From: Algoriphagus sanaruensis
GTDB lineage: Bacteria; Bacteroidota; Bacteroidia; Cytophagales; Cyclobacteriaceae
NCBI RefSeq assembly: GCF_001593605.1
Contig: NZ_CP012836.1
Span: 2,608,501 to 2,672,500 of the forward strand
DNA: 64,000 nt
Direction of reading: 5' to 3'
The notes under the pieces are model-generated. The model was not told the DNA's origin. It made no database searches and saw only the letters and a list, made by a program, of their open reading frames with translations. Position numbers and translations under genes: made by a program. The number at the start of each line of letters is the position of its first letter. The stretch's first letter is position 1. This document shows, in pieces, positions 8,961 through 18,495 of this stretch.

Positions 8961-11900
8961 TCAAATTTTGGGAGGTAGTAGTTTATACATCACCGGAGTG
9001 ACAATTCTTGAAAGCAAAGTCGAACTTATCAATCCGCCAATAAGCACTACGGCCAAAGGCGAGATCAAAGGGTTGGTACTAAGTGCGATTGGAATCAATC
9101 CTCCAATTGCGGTAATGGTCGTCAATACGATCGGCAAAAACCGAATTTCTCCTGCTTCACGTATGGCAAGGTCCAAAGGTTTTCCTTCTTGTCTCAGTTG
9201 ATTGGTAAAATCAACCAACAGGATGGATGTTTTTACCTCGATTCCAGCTAACGCAATCAAGCCAATAATCGCTACAAAGGACAAAGAGTTCCCAGTCATC
9301 CAAAGTGCGATCAGCGCTCCTACCATGCCCAGTGGAATGACCGACAATACGATAATTGTGCTTTTAAAGGTTTTGAAAAGCAAAATTAAAACAGCGATAA
9401 AGAGGAAGACGGTGACAATAATTACGGTATTAAAGCCTGCAAAAGACTCTTGTCTGGTCTCATATTCTCCTCCCATCGTATAAGAATAGCCTTCTGGCAA
9501 TTCCATTTGATTCATGTTGGCAATCACTTCTTCAATCACTCGGTCTGCAAGAACTCCCTGATTCACAAAGGATGAAACAGAAACGGAGCGCTCTTTATTG
9601 AAATGATCAAAGGACAACATACTACTTTCAAAAGTCAAACTCGCCACCTGAGCAAGTGGTATTCCTACTCCTTGAAAGTTGTTGACATATAAATTCTCAA
9701 AAGATGTTAATGTAGCTCGATCAGGACGAGGGGAAGTGATTAAGATGCTTCGTTCCACATCATTTTGATCTGTAAATGACCCAAGTTCAAGTCCAGCTAA
9801 TGCAAGCCGTACTGTCCGATCAATATCTGAGGTATTGATCCCGAGTTGACGAGCTTTTTCCTTATTGATAGCGACTTTGATATCGGTCTTTAGGTTCGCC
9901 ACTGGATTATTGACGTAAATAGTACCATTGGTTTGCTTCAACATGGTTTCAACCTTTTGGGCTAGATTTCTCAACGTATCCAGATTTTCCCCTGATAGTC
10001 TTACCTCAACGGGAGCCGTTACCGGAGGGCCTTGCTCAAAGTTTTTCACTTCCACCTTGGCACCAACAAATTGTGAAAACTTGGATTTGAGCTCTTCAAT
10101 GATTTGCAACTTACGAGGAGGAGAAGTCTCTGGCTTAAGTTGGACAAAGATCTGCCCATAATCCGTCCGTTCATTTTCAGGTATCTCGTTATAATAAATT
10201 CTTGGATTACCTTTTCCCACGTTAGTCGCGAAATTCAATAACTCTGGAATAGTCGATAATTCTGCTTCTACTTTTCGAGTGACTTCATCCGTTGTATTGA
10301 GATTGGACTGTAAGGAAGTTGTGATATTGACTAAAAACTGAGGTTTTTCTGATGGGGGAAATAGGCTGAAACCAATCACCGGAAACAAACTCAGTGATCC
10401 AAGAAATACCGTTCCTGCAATCAATAATGTAACTACGGGCTTGCTGAGTGCCTTCTCCAAAAGTGGGGCATAGCTCATTTGAATCCCTTTTTGAAACAAG
10501 TCATATACCTTATTGGTATGGTCAGGACCTTTGTCTTTAAGCATCCAAGTAGAAAGGAAAGGGATGATCGTCAGGGAAACCAACATGGAAGCCAATACGC
10601 TCATAATTACCGCCATCGGTAAGCTTCTAACAAAATCACCTGAACCTTCAGGTAGAAAAACTAATGGCAAAAAGGCAATAATCAAGGTCACGGTGCAACC
10701 TACTACTGAAAGCGAAATTTGCTGGGTTGCCTTCAGTGCAGCTTCTTTTTTGGTGTAGCCTTCGCGAATCCAGCGCTCGATATTTTCAACTACTACGATA
10801 CTGTCATCCACCAAAAGTCCCAAGGCCACTACCAAACCCACAATACTCAATTGATTAAGTCCGTAACCCAGTGCATTGAGCAAGACTAAACCAATCGCTA
10901 AGGAAAGCGGGATGGAAATCATGACAATGATCGAAGCCCTATTTCCAAGTGGGAGCAAGGTGATAAAAACCAAAGCAATGGCTATCAGAAAATCTACTCC
11001 CAAACCACTCAATCGTCGATTTACATAGTTGGCTTGATCAAAGGCGACAACTAGTTCAATATTATCAGGCAACTGTTTTTCTACCTTTTCAATTGCAGCC
11101 AGATAGGTTTCCTGCACTTTCGAAATATTGTTTCCTTCTTTCAACGCAGCAGTGACAAATACAGAACGGTATCCATTCAATCTTGTCAAGTGCTTGGACT
11201 CTTCAAAATCTTCATAAACCGAAGCAACGTCTTTAAGCTTAACTGTTTTTCCTTGAAAGCTGTAAATGATAGTTTCCGCAATTTCTTCTAATGAGGAATA
11301 ATTGCCACTGGTTTTGACATTGAAAGATTTACTTCCAGCTTCTACCTGTCCGCCTGGAATATTGCTCAATTCACCTTGAATACTTCCCAAAATCGCATTG
11401 AGGGGAATATTCATTTCTGCAATTTTTTCAAGTTGCAGGTCTATACGAACGAGTTGATCTGGTAAACCAAACAAGTCAACCTTTTTCAATTGAGTGATTT
11501 TTTCAAGTTCGTCTTGAAGTAATTCTCCCGATTTTTTGAGGCTTTCTCTGGAAGCATTTTCACTGATCAATGCAATCTGAAGTACATTGACATCAGATGG
11601 ACGAACTCTATTGATCTTAATAGAGAAAATATCCGCAGGGAGCTCCGGTCGGACGGAATTAACCTCTCTGACTAACTCTTGGTACTTCTCATCTACATCT
11701 TCATTGTAGTTGTAATCCACCTTCATCACGGCTACACCGTCTTTGATTTCGGTTTTGATCTGCTTAATACTTTCAAGGGCATAGATGGCTTCTTCTAAAG
11801 GATCCACCACCAGCTCTTCCATATCTTCCGGACTAGCACCGGGATAAATCACAACCACAGGAAACTGCGGAGAATCAATCACAGGATCCTCACTTCGAGG

Positions 11901-11996
11901 CATATTCAAAAAGGTGGTCAACCCCACCGCAACTGTCATCAAAAAGATGACAAGCGTAAATTGATAGTTCTTTACGGCAAAATCTGAGATCTTCAT
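8961..11996 (-). CDS. RND-family efflux transporter, inner-membrane pump (AcrB/MexB-like)
   Basis: Proton-driven export of drugs, detergents or metabolites, forming a tripartite complex with the adaptor and TolC encoded upstream. 1011 aa with 12-TM topology: TM1 at residues 12-30, a large periplasmic porter domain, the proton-relay helix GLVVALGLLVDDSIVVVENIERW, and a duplicated second half with RPDR and GLIALAGIEVKTSILLVDF. The single conserved first-half motif and the MPRSEDP opening place it with the HAE/MdtBC-like Gram-negative pumps rather than CusA. ATG at 11996 overlaps the adaptor stop (ATGA). Substrate unknown; the adjacent TetR suggests an inducible pump. Confidence 0.92.
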   Translation of the reverse strand: MKISDFAVKNYQFTLVIFLMTVAVGLTTFLNMPRSEDPVIDSPQFPVVVIYPGASPEDMEELVVDPLEEAIYALESIKQIKTEIKDGVAVMKVDYNYNEDVDEKYQELVREVNSVRPELPADIFSIKINRVRPSDVNVLQIALISENASRESLKKSGELLQDELEKITQLKKVDLFGLPDQLVRIDLQLEKIAEMNIPLNAILGSIQGELSNIPGGQVEAGSKSFNVKTSGNYSSLEEIAETIIYSFQGKTVKLKDVASVYEDFEESKHLTRLNGYRSVFVTAALKEGNNISKVQETYLAAIEKVEKQLPDNIELVVAFDQANYVNRRLSGLGVDFLIAIALVFITLLPLGNRASIIVMISIPLSLAIGLVLLNALGYGLNQLSIVGLVVALGLLVDDSIVVVENIERWIREGYTKKEAALKATQQISLSVVGCTVTLIIAFLPLVFLPEGSGDFVRSLPMAVIMSVLASMLVSLTIIPFLSTWMLKDKGPDHTNKVYDLFQKGIQMSYAPLLEKALSKPVVTLLIAGTVFLGSLSLFPVIGFSLFPPSEKPQFLVNITTSLQSNLNTTDEVTRKVEAELSTIPELLNFATNVGKGNPRIYYNEIPENERTDYGQIFVQLKPETSPPRKLQIIEELKSKFSQFVGAKVEVKNFEQGPPVTAPVEVRLSGENLDTLRNLAQKVETMLKQTNGTIYVNNPVANLKTDIKVAINKEKARQLGINTSDIDRTVRLALAGLELGSFTDQNDVERSILITSPRPDRATLTSFENLYVNNFQGVGIPLAQVASLTFESSMLSFDHFNKERSVSVSSFVNQGVLADRVIEEVIANMNQMELPEGYSYTMGGEYETRQESFAGFNTVIIVTVFLFIAVLILLFKTFKSTIIVLSVIPLGMVGALIALWMTGNSLSFVAIIGLIALAGIEVKTSILLVDFTNQLRQEGKPLDLAIREAGEIRFLPIVLTTITAIGGLIPIALSTNPLISPLAVVLIGGLISSTLLSRIVTPVMYKLLPPKI

Positions 11997-13048
11997 TTGT
12001 TCTTGATTTCGATTGTTGAACCATCCGTCAAATAGGCACTTCCAGTTACAATGAGCTGATTATAGCCCTCCAGTCCAGAAAGTACTTGAACAGATTGATC
12101 TGAAATGCTTCCCAATTTGACCTGGATTTTTTTGGCTATTTTTCGCTCAGAACTTACAAATACATATCCTGTATCACCCTGTGCATCCAAAAGGGCTTGA
12201 TAGGGGATTTGCCACCCTTCCTTTTGAACCTTTGGAGTGAGTACCACTTTACCAAACATGCCCGATGCAAGATTTAAATTCTTATCCTCAGAAGGCTTGA
12301 CTTCAATCCAATACGTTCCTGTTTGAGGGTCTGCGGCTTGACTTTTTCGAATAATGGAACCATTCACTCCAGTTTCACTAGTAGCAGGGTAGAGGATAGC
12401 AGGATCACCGACAGCCAACAGATTCCATTGCTGATCGGTAACTGAAACTTGGAGAACCCAACTGTCATTTTTGGCTCCATTTACCTGTAAAACAGGTGAA
12501 CCTGAAGCGATTAATTGACCAGGATTCGCAAATTTCCGTAGCACAAATCCACTTTTGGAAGCTCGGATTTGAGAGTAGTTTAGGTTAAACTCTGCTGCCT
12601 TTACTTGTTGTGCAGCGATGTCCAATCCAGTTTTTGCATTTTCCAATTGCTCCAAGGTAGCGACACTATCTTTGAACAATCGCTCTACGCGTTGCTGATC
12701 GCGTAATGCCTTTTCAAAGGAAAGTTTAGCTTGAGCAAGTCCAGCTTGAATTTCGGTCAGATCCAAAGTAGCCAAAAGCTGACCTGCCTTTATTTCATCT
12801 CCTTCATTCACCAGAATTTTGGAAATAACCCCTCCAATCTTAAAGGAAAGTAAGGTTTCATCCTTAGTTGTAAACGTACCGCTCGCTGTGATTTCGGAGG
12901 AAAAGGAACTTTGTTGGAGTGAAATAACCTCAACAGGAATAGCAGTCCCCTTCTGGGGAAGGGATGTTTCAGTTTCGGTTTCAGTTTGGCCACAAGCGAC
13001 ACTTAGACCTGTGACTAGTAGTAAGATTGCTTTTGAAAAATGGTTCAT
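11993..13048 (-). CDS. RND periplasmic adaptor (membrane fusion protein), lipoprotein
   Basis: HlyD/AcrA-type adaptor, linking the RND pump to the outer-membrane channel. A lipobox with Cys19 (LSVAC) predicts lipid anchoring. It has the expected lipoyl half-motifs (ISKILVNEGDEIKAGQLLATLD), an alpha-helical hairpin (about residues 95-140) and the return half SGFVLRKFANPGQLIASG. It overlaps tolC upstream and the pump downstream by 4 bp each (ATGA), showing translational coupling. Confidence 0.92.
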   Translation of the reverse strand: MNHFSKAILLLVTGLSVACGQTETETETSLPQKGTAIPVEVISLQQSSFSSEITASGTFTTKDETLLSFKIGGVISKILVNEGDEIKAGQLLATLDLTEIQAGLAQAKLSFEKALRDQQRVERLFKDSVATLEQLENAKTGLDIAAQQVKAAEFNLNYSQIRASKSGFVLRKFANPGQLIASGSPVLQVNGAKNDSWVLQVSVTDQQWNLLAVGDPAILYPATSETGVNGSIIRKSQAADPQTGTYWIEVKPSEDKNLNLASGMFGKVVLTPKVQKEGWQIPYQALLDAQGDTGYVFVSSERKIAKKIQVKLGSISDQSVQVLSGLEGYNQLIVTGSAYLTDGSTIEIKNK

Positions 13049-14400
13049 GGCTTAGGAGTTTCAGTGTGGAGTTGTCTTTCTAGTTGTGCGTTTGCTTTAA
13101 GCAGTTTGTAAGTGCTTAGATTTTTTTGAAGCGATGCTGTTGTCAATTGATTTCGTGCATCGATAAACTCGATCAGGGAATTTACCCCTTCCCGGTATCC
13201 TCGCTCCACAAGGCGGAAATAAGCAGTGGCAGAGGAAAGCTTTTTGGTAGCGGATTCTAAAGCGGCTTTTTGGGTGATTATTTCATTTTTAGCTAACTGT
13301 AAATCCAATTCCAATTTTTGATCGAGAAGTTGTTGCTGGTTTTGTAAAGTTTGAATTCCCAGTTGAGCTCGTTGAATTTGAGTCCTGTTTCGATTTCCTT
13401 GGAAAATGGGAACGCTAAGATTTAATCCCCAAATCAAGTATCTAGATTGATTGTTGAATCTCCAGTCAAAAGCCTGTGAACCGAGATCTGCAAAGGTGTT
13501 GACCTTGGGAATCCAAAAGTTTTGGTTGGCTTTTAAGGCAGTTTGCTGAATCAGGGTGGCAGTTTGTACTCGGAGACTTTCTGGTTTACCTTGAATTGCC
13601 ACCTCTTCCATCTCGCTAATTAACTTCAATGTGGATTGGTCAAGATCTTCTTTGACGATCTCGGTTGTCATGGGACGGTTGAGTAGAAAATTGAAATAAT
13701 TGGCTGCATTCTTCTGCTGGTTTTTTGCTTCGATAAGCATAGCCTCGATGGTTTCTACCTCACTTTCTGCACGCAAGACCGAAGCAGGAAGTGCCTTTCC
13801 GTTAGCTTGCAGTGATTGATTTACTTTTAGATTTTGCTCTACTAGGCTTTTGCTACTTTCAATTACATCTACTGCAGTACTTGCCATACAATAATTGAAG
13901 TAGGCAATTTTGATATCCTGAATAAGGTTTGCCTGATAGATGGAAAGTTCATATTCAGAAAGTAAGCGCTGGTTTGCCCGGATTTGCTTTTGAGCGATCA
14001 AGTCAGGATTATACAAAGGCATAGAAACCCGAAATCGAGCATCATAAAAGTTATCCGGTAAAAACTGCTCGGAGACATTTTCCAATTGAGGAAAGGCATT
14101 GGAACCTGTCAACTGGTTAAGTGTAGTATAAACAGGATTTAGAAGATTACCTATAGGAATATCAATCGTCCGACCCCCACTTGCCAAGGTATAATTCGTA
14201 CTGAAATCCAAAGAGGGGAGGAAGTAACTTTTGGCATCTTTCAAATCCAAAAGACTCTTTTCTAAATCAAGGTATTTCTCTTTTAATACAAGATTGTTTT
14301 TGATTCCTTCCTCGATATAGCCATCCAAAACGGACTGGGAATAACTAGTCGAAGGATGAAGAACAAAATATCCCAACAGAATAAGCAAGAAGTTTTTCAT
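13045..14400 (-). CDS. TolC-family outer-membrane efflux protein
   Basis: First gene of the efflux operon. The signal peptide MKNFLLILLGYFVLHPSTSYS is followed by long amphipathic helices typical of OEP (PF02321) repeats, for example VERGYREGVNSLIEFIDARNQL near the C-terminus, and an N-terminal copy around SLLDLKDAKSYFLPSLDFS. 451 aa is normal. ATG at 14400 is preferred over a TTG two codons upstream. The gene lies 23 bp from a perfect palindrome identical to the one in front of tetR. Confidence 0.88.
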   Translation of the reverse strand: MKNFLLILLGYFVLHPSTSYSQSVLDGYIEEGIKNNLVLKEKYLDLEKSLLDLKDAKSYFLPSLDFSTNYTLASGGRTIDIPIGNLLNPVYTTLNQLTGSNAFPQLENVSEQFLPDNFYDARFRVSMPLYNPDLIAQKQIRANQRLLSEYELSIYQANLIQDIKIAYFNYCMASTAVDVIESSKSLVEQNLKVNQSLQANGKALPASVLRAESEVETIEAMLIEAKNQQKNAANYFNFLLNRPMTTEIVKEDLDQSTLKLISEMEEVAIQGKPESLRVQTATLIQQTALKANQNFWIPKVNTFADLGSQAFDWRFNNQSRYLIWGLNLSVPIFQGNRNRTQIQRAQLGIQTLQNQQQLLDQKLELDLQLAKNEIITQKAALESATKKLSSATAYFRLVERGYREGVNSLIEFIDARNQLTTASLQKNLSTYKLLKANAQLERQLHTETPKP

Positions 14401-14422
14401 AGACAATTATTCAGTGTTATAA

Positions 14423-14442
14423 AATTAAACAGTGTTTAATGA
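14423..14442. promoter_or_regulatory. Putative TetR operator upstream of tolC
   Basis: aattaaacagtgtttaatga contains the inverted repeat ATTAAAC-AGT-GTTTAAT (14424-14440). The same 20 bp recur at 15100-15119 in front of the tetR gene and I noticed no other copy in the window. Placement 23 bp before the tolC start suggests it overlaps the operon promoter or leader. Confidence 0.75.
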
Positions 14443-14456
14443 TTGAATAAATTTTT

Positions 14457-15074
14457 TTAAATCCGATCCAGCATTTTGAAAAACTCTTCCAAACCTTCCT
14501 CAACAATAGATTGCTGACGTTCTGGAAGAATAACTTCACAACGTTTTCGAATACTCAAGGAAACCATTCCATGTACAGTAGACCAAACCATGTAAGAAAG
14601 TGCCTCTGCATCGTGACCTTTAAAATATCCTTGCTCCATACACTCCATGATGGTTGATCGAAGATAATTGAAGGTACCACCACCTTCTTTCCAAGCATCA
14701 TGTTCCGTATTTGCTACGTGATCTATGGGAGCTTCTTTGATAAACATAAGGTCGTACATATCAGGATTATCCATTGCAAAATTTACATAGATACTTCCCA
14801 TGGCTTTGAGCCTTTCCAATGGATTCCTTACAGAGCCTAAGATGCTCATTTTGCTCATCAACTGACTAAATCCTCCCTGATGCAAGGCATGGAAGATTTC
14901 ATTCTTGTCTCTGAAATAATGATAAATAATACCAGGACTGTATTCGATCAGATCAGCGATATTTCTGATGGAAGTCTTATCGATTCCTTTTTGAAGAAAC
15001 AAGGTCTTTGCTGCCACGAGGATTCGCACGCGTAGTTCTTCTTTTTCTCTTTCTTTTCGATCGTTGATACCCAT
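14457..15074 (-). CDS. TetR/AcrR-family transcriptional regulator of the efflux operon
   Basis: 205 aa with an N-terminal TetR helix-turn-helix (ILVAAKTLFLQKGIDKTSIRNIADLIEYSPGII, then YHYFRDKNEIFHAL) and a ligand-binding C-terminal domain. It is divergent in function but co-oriented with the efflux genes and lies directly upstream of them. Identical operator palindromes before this gene and before tolC indicate autoregulation plus control of the pump, with release by an unknown ligand, as is standard for the family. Confidence 0.9.
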   Translation of the reverse strand: MGINDRKEREKEELRVRILVAAKTLFLQKGIDKTSIRNIADLIEYSPGIIYHYFRDKNEIFHALHQGGFSQLMSKMSILGSVRNPLERLKAMGSIYVNFAMDNPDMYDLMFIKEAPIDHVANTEHDAWKEGGGTFNYLRSTIMECMEQGYFKGHDAEALSYMVWSTVHGMVSLSIRKRCEVILPERQQSIVEEGLEEFFKMLDRI

Positions 15075-15092
15075 CTTTATTTATTGAACACT

Positions 15093-15119
15093 CAAATGTA
15101 ATTAAACAGTGTTTAATGA
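15093..15119 (-). promoter_or_regulatory. tetR operator with adjoining -7 promoter element
   Basis: The palindrome ATTAAAC-AGT-GTTTAAT lies at 15101-15117, 27 bp upstream of the tetR start. Directly beside it, on the minus strand, bases 15100-15093 read TACATTTG, a match to the Bacteroidetes -7 consensus TANNTTTG. The operator would thus fill the spacer between -33 and -7, a good position for repression. No clear TTTG -33 box was found. Confidence 0.65.
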
Positions 15120-15220
15120 AAAAAGTAAAATCTAAAATTTTTTGTCTTTTTCTGAAAAAAAGTTTTCAATCTACTTGAGATCAATCAATCGCATTAGTGA
15201 TTTACCCAAACGTCAAGAAT

Positions 15221-16705
15221 TTAATCTTGTAATGAATACACTACTAAATCATTAAGTCCAAAATTGATTTTCATTCTTGACCAAGGAGAACTCGGAAACA
15301 CCAGGGAAGTCAATACCAGCTCTCCCTCATTGACAAATAGTTCAACAGAACTTGCATCCAGAAAAATCCGAATTTCTTCAGCTTTCCAACTCATCGGAGC
15401 AGAATGCATGGCATTAAAATCTTCATGAAAACTGCCTTTACCCGCTTTGGACCGATCAATAGTCACTAAACCATTCTCCTTGTTGATTGCTAATTCCTCT
15501 CCCAATTCATTGTAAAAAGTAATGTTAAATTGATCCTCAGAATTTACACTTGCCTGAATTTCAGTAGCTATTCCAGGAAGTTCAGATTCATTTTTGGAAA
15601 TCGAATAGGTCTCTTTTCTAAGATTAATTAGTTCGCTTGCAGGCTTTGATTTCAACAAAAGCGTTCCATTGATATCCACTAGTTCCAATATCCGTGGCAA
15701 AGTAAGCGATGATCTCCAACTCGATGTTGGAACCACTTGAGCATAGAGCCAATTACTCATCCAACCTATAAATAAGGTTCTATTTTGCTCCTCAGGCAGA
15801 TTCGACCAAGTTACCCCTGCATAATTATCCGGTCCATAGTCTAGCCATCGAATCATGGTATCGTCAGGAACAAATTGCCCATCCTGAAAATCGCCGATAA
15901 AATATTGAGTAGCCGAACCTTTCTGCGGACCACCAGGATTAATACTTACCAGTAAAACCCATTTATCAGTTCCATCCGGCGCTTTCATGGAAAGTAGGTC
16001 GGGACATTCCCACACGCCTCCGTGAGCACCCACTCCCTTTCCAAATTCCCCCAACAAACTCCAATTTTTCAAATCTAAGGACCTGTAAAACTGGACTTGG
16101 TCTTTAGCAGCTAGGGTCATGACCCAGGATTCTGTGCCGTCTGCTTGAGTCATTTTGCGAACTTTAGGATCTCGAAAATCCCTAACTCCTTGATTTGGAA
16201 GCACCGGATTTCCTTCATATTTCTCCCATGTTTTTCCCTTGTCTAACGAATAGGCAATACCTTGTTTTTGGTAATCAGAGGCGCCAGACCTTTCTCCTTC
16301 CATATCGTGGTAAGTAAAAATTGCAACAATCGGAGGGGTTTCCGAAGTACCTAATCCAGAGGAATTGGAACTATCGTATACGGCACTTCCAGAAAAAATA
16401 TATCCTAGACTATCCGGATACAAAGCAATGGGTTGCTCTTCCCAATGGATCAAATCCTTCGAGGTAGCATGGCCCCAATGCATGGGGCCCCAAACGGTGC
16501 TATCTGGATAATGCTGAAAAAACAGATGGTATTCTCCTTCGATATAGATCAAACCGTTTGGATCATTCATCCATCCATTTTTCGGTGAAAAATGATAAAG
16601 CGGACGATAGATTTCTGTTTGCGTAGTCTGAAACTTGATTTCTTTTTCTTTCATGCAACCTGAAATGAAAAGAAGAATACTGAAAATAAGAGCGTATTTC
16701 TGCAT
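15221..16705 (-). CDS. GH32 glycoside hydrolase (levanase/fructan hydrolase/sucrase), lipoprotein
   Basis: Hydrolyses beta-fructosyl linkages (levan, inulin or sucrose). The three GH32 hallmarks are present: WMNDPNG with nucleophile Asp48, FRDP with transition-state Asp179, and ECPD with acid/base Glu233. A C-terminal beta-sandwich follows (about residues 355-490). A lipobox with Cys17 (ISGC) anchors it to a membrane; Met at +2 does not forbid outer-membrane sorting. ATG at 16705 gives a proper signal peptide; the TTG eight codons upstream does not. No SusCD pair is adjacent in the window, so it is not in a visible PUL. Confidence 0.92.
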   Translation of the reverse strand: MQKYALIFSILLFISGCMKEKEIKFQTTQTEIYRPLYHFSPKNGWMNDPNGLIYIEGEYHLFFQHYPDSTVWGPMHWGHATSKDLIHWEEQPIALYPDSLGYIFSGSAVYDSSNSSGLGTSETPPIVAIFTYHDMEGERSGASDYQKQGIAYSLDKGKTWEKYEGNPVLPNQGVRDFRDPKVRKMTQADGTESWVMTLAAKDQVQFYRSLDLKNWSLLGEFGKGVGAHGGVWECPDLLSMKAPDGTDKWVLLVSINPGGPQKGSATQYFIGDFQDGQFVPDDTMIRWLDYGPDNYAGVTWSNLPEEQNRTLFIGWMSNWLYAQVVPTSSWRSSLTLPRILELVDINGTLLLKSKPASELINLRKETYSISKNESELPGIATEIQASVNSEDQFNITFYNELGEELAINKENGLVTIDRSKAGKGSFHEDFNAMHSAPMSWKAEEIRIFLDASSVELFVNEGELVLTSLVFPSSPWSRMKINFGLNDLVVYSLQD

Positions 16706-16788
16706 TATTGAATAAAATAGAGAGATCAAAAATATTCAAATCATATCATCTACCCAGCAAAGTTCCAAGATCAATTCAAGGAAATATT

Positions 16789-16818
16789 TTTGCACTTTGA
16801 CCTCATTGTATAGCTTTG
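16789..16818 (+). promoter_or_regulatory. Putative Bacteroidetes-type promoter of rfbA
   Basis: TTTG at 16789-16792, an 18-bp spacer, then TAGCTTTG at 16811-16818, matching the -33 TTTG / -7 TANNTTTG consensus of the Bacteroidetes primary sigma factor. It would give a leader of about 95 nt before the rfbA ATG. Confidence 0.5.
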
Positions 16819-16920
16819 TCGCTGAAACTAGTTTTTTTCAAATTCAATAGTTGTATAAAGTCACCCATTGTCATGCTGAATACAACTATTTAACATTTTA
16901 GAAACAGAAGAATAAACCCT

Positions 16921-17781
16921 ATGAAAGGAATCATTTTGGCCGGAGGTTCCGGCACTAGACTTTATCCTTTAACCATTTCGGTAAGTAAGCAATTAATGCC
17001 TGTTTACGACAAACCGATGATTTATTACCCGCTATCTGTGTTAATGATGGCTGGCATCCGTGAAATTTTGATTATAACAACTCCTGATGATTCAGCATCT
17101 TTTCAAAAACTGTTGGGTGATGGATCGCAAGTTGGATGTCGATTTGAATATGCGGTTCAACCCAGTCCAGATGGGCTTGCACAGGCTTTTATTATTGGAG
17201 AGGAATTTATTGGAAAAGAAAAGGTGGCCTTAATCCTTGGGGATAATATTTTTTATGGATCTGGTTTACACAAAACACTTCAAGAAAATACTAATCCTGA
17301 AGGGGGAGTGGTCTTCGCCTATCACGTCAATGATCCTGAACGATATGGCGTCGTAGAATTTGATGAAAACCAAAAAGCGATTTCCATCGAAGAAAAGCCG
17401 GTTAACCCAAAGTCAAATTTTGCTGTTCCAGGGCTTTACTTCTATGATAATCAGGTCGTTGAAATTGCCAAAAACATCAAACCAAGTCCTAGAGGAGAAT
17501 TGGAAATCACAGATGTCAATAATGAATACCTTAAAAAAGGGCAACTTCAGGTGGCGATATTAAACCGTGGAACTGCTTGGTTAGATACTGGTACCCATCA
17601 ATCTCTCCTTCAAGCAGCCCAATTTGTTGAAGTAATCGAAGAGCGACAAGGATTGAAAATCGGTTGCATTGAAGAGATTGCTTTTAGAAATGGATTTATA
17701 GGAAAAGAACAACTGCTAAAAGCTGCCGAAAAGCTCGGAAAAAGTGGTTATGGAACTTACCTCAAGCGATTAGTAAAATAA
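16921..17781 (+). CDS. rfbA: Glucose-1-phosphate thymidylyltransferase
   Basis: Makes dTDP-glucose from dTTP and glucose-1-phosphate, the first step of dTDP-rhamnose and other deoxysugars for surface polysaccharides. N-terminal nucleotide motif [16 protein letters not shown], then [23 protein letters not shown], and C-terminal [11 protein letters not shown]. 286 aa is the usual size. The other rfb genes are not adjacent; the gene stands alone between its promoter and a strong terminator. Confidence 0.93.
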   Translation: MKGIILAGGSGTRLYPLTISVSKQLMPVYDKPMIYYPLSVLMMAGIREILIITTPDDSASFQKLLGDGSQVGCRFEYAVQPSPDGLAQAFIIGEEFIGKEKVALILGDNIFYGSGLHKTLQENTNPEGGVVFAYHVNDPERYGVVEFDENQKAISIEEKPVNPKSNFAVPGLYFYDNQVVEIAKNIKPSPRGELEITDVNNEYLKKGQLQVAILNRGTAWLDTGTHQSLLQAAQFVEVIEERQGLKIGCIEEIAFRNGFIGKEQLLKAAEKLGKSGYGTYLKRLVK

Positions 17782-17800
17782 ATTCAACTCTATTTATTCG

Positions 17801-17853
17801 AAATACCGAGTATTTGAACCAAGATGCCTGGGCAAATACTCGGTATTTTTTTT
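17801..17853 (+). terminator. Strong rho-independent terminator of rfbA
   Basis: A 16-bp perfect stem (17801-17816 AAATACCGAGTATTTG with 17833-17848) has a 16-nt loop and is followed by a run of eight T. It abuts the stop codon of the convergent AraC gene at 17852. Confidence 0.88.
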
Positions 17854-18427
17854 AGAGTCGATCCAAGGAGATTCGAGAAGGCTTGGTCTGTTTTTTAAAT
17901 TGACTCGGGGTTATGCCCGTTTCTTTTTTGAACTGGGCACTTAAATACGCGACACTGTTAAAGCCCAATTGATCCGTAATTTCAGCAAGAGTCTCTTCCC
18001 CATAAATCAGCAATTCTTTAATCTTTTCGGTCCGTTGTTTAGCTGTAAACCGCTCTATAGTTTGACCTTCCACACTTGAAAATAATCTACTCAAATACGA
18101 ATAATCATGGGCCAATTCTCTGCTGAGAAATTCAGATAGATTGGATTCCGGCGGGTTTTCCTGATGATGGATCCGATCGATAATGATCGTTTTAATCCTT
18201 GAAATGAGGACAGATTTACTGTCCTCCAAAAGTTCGAAACCCGCCTGATTTAATTTTTCGCTTAGGGTTGAGCGAACCAGTTCTGTCAAATCTTCCGAAA
18301 GTTTAGCTTGCCCCAGTTCGACTTTAGCTGGAATATTCAGTTCATCAAAAATCCGTTCTACTGCCGCAATGCATCGTGGACAGACCATATTTTTTATCTG
18401 AAGGAAAGAATTTGACTTGTTTTCCAT
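17852..18427 (-). CDS. AraC-family regulator with N-terminal HMA-like CxxC domain
   Basis: 191 aa. The C-terminal half is an AraC helix-turn-helix pair (YLSRLFSSVEGQTIERF and ITDQLGFNSVAYLSAQFKKETGITPSQF). The N-terminal 70 residues have the NMVCPRCIAAVERIFDEL pattern and fold periodicity of a heavy-metal-associated (HMA) domain, so the protein may sense a metal or a thiol state. It follows madM by 68 bp on the same strand and may be the last gene of the malonate operon, or be independent. ATG at 18427 is chosen over a TTG five codons upstream. Confidence 0.78.
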   Translation of the reverse strand: MENKSNSFLQIKNMVCPRCIAAVERIFDELNIPAKVELGQAKLSEDLTELVRSTLSEKLNQAGFELLEDSKSVLISRIKTIIIDRIHHQENPPESNLSEFLSRELAHDYSYLSRLFSSVEGQTIERFTAKQRTEKIKELLIYGEETLAEITDQLGFNSVAYLSAQFKKETGITPSQFKKQTKPSRISLDRL

Positions 18428-18495
18428 ACTGATTTCAACCAATCATCGCGAATAAAAAGTTCAACCCAAATTTTGGAGAAGCCCAAATATTCAAA

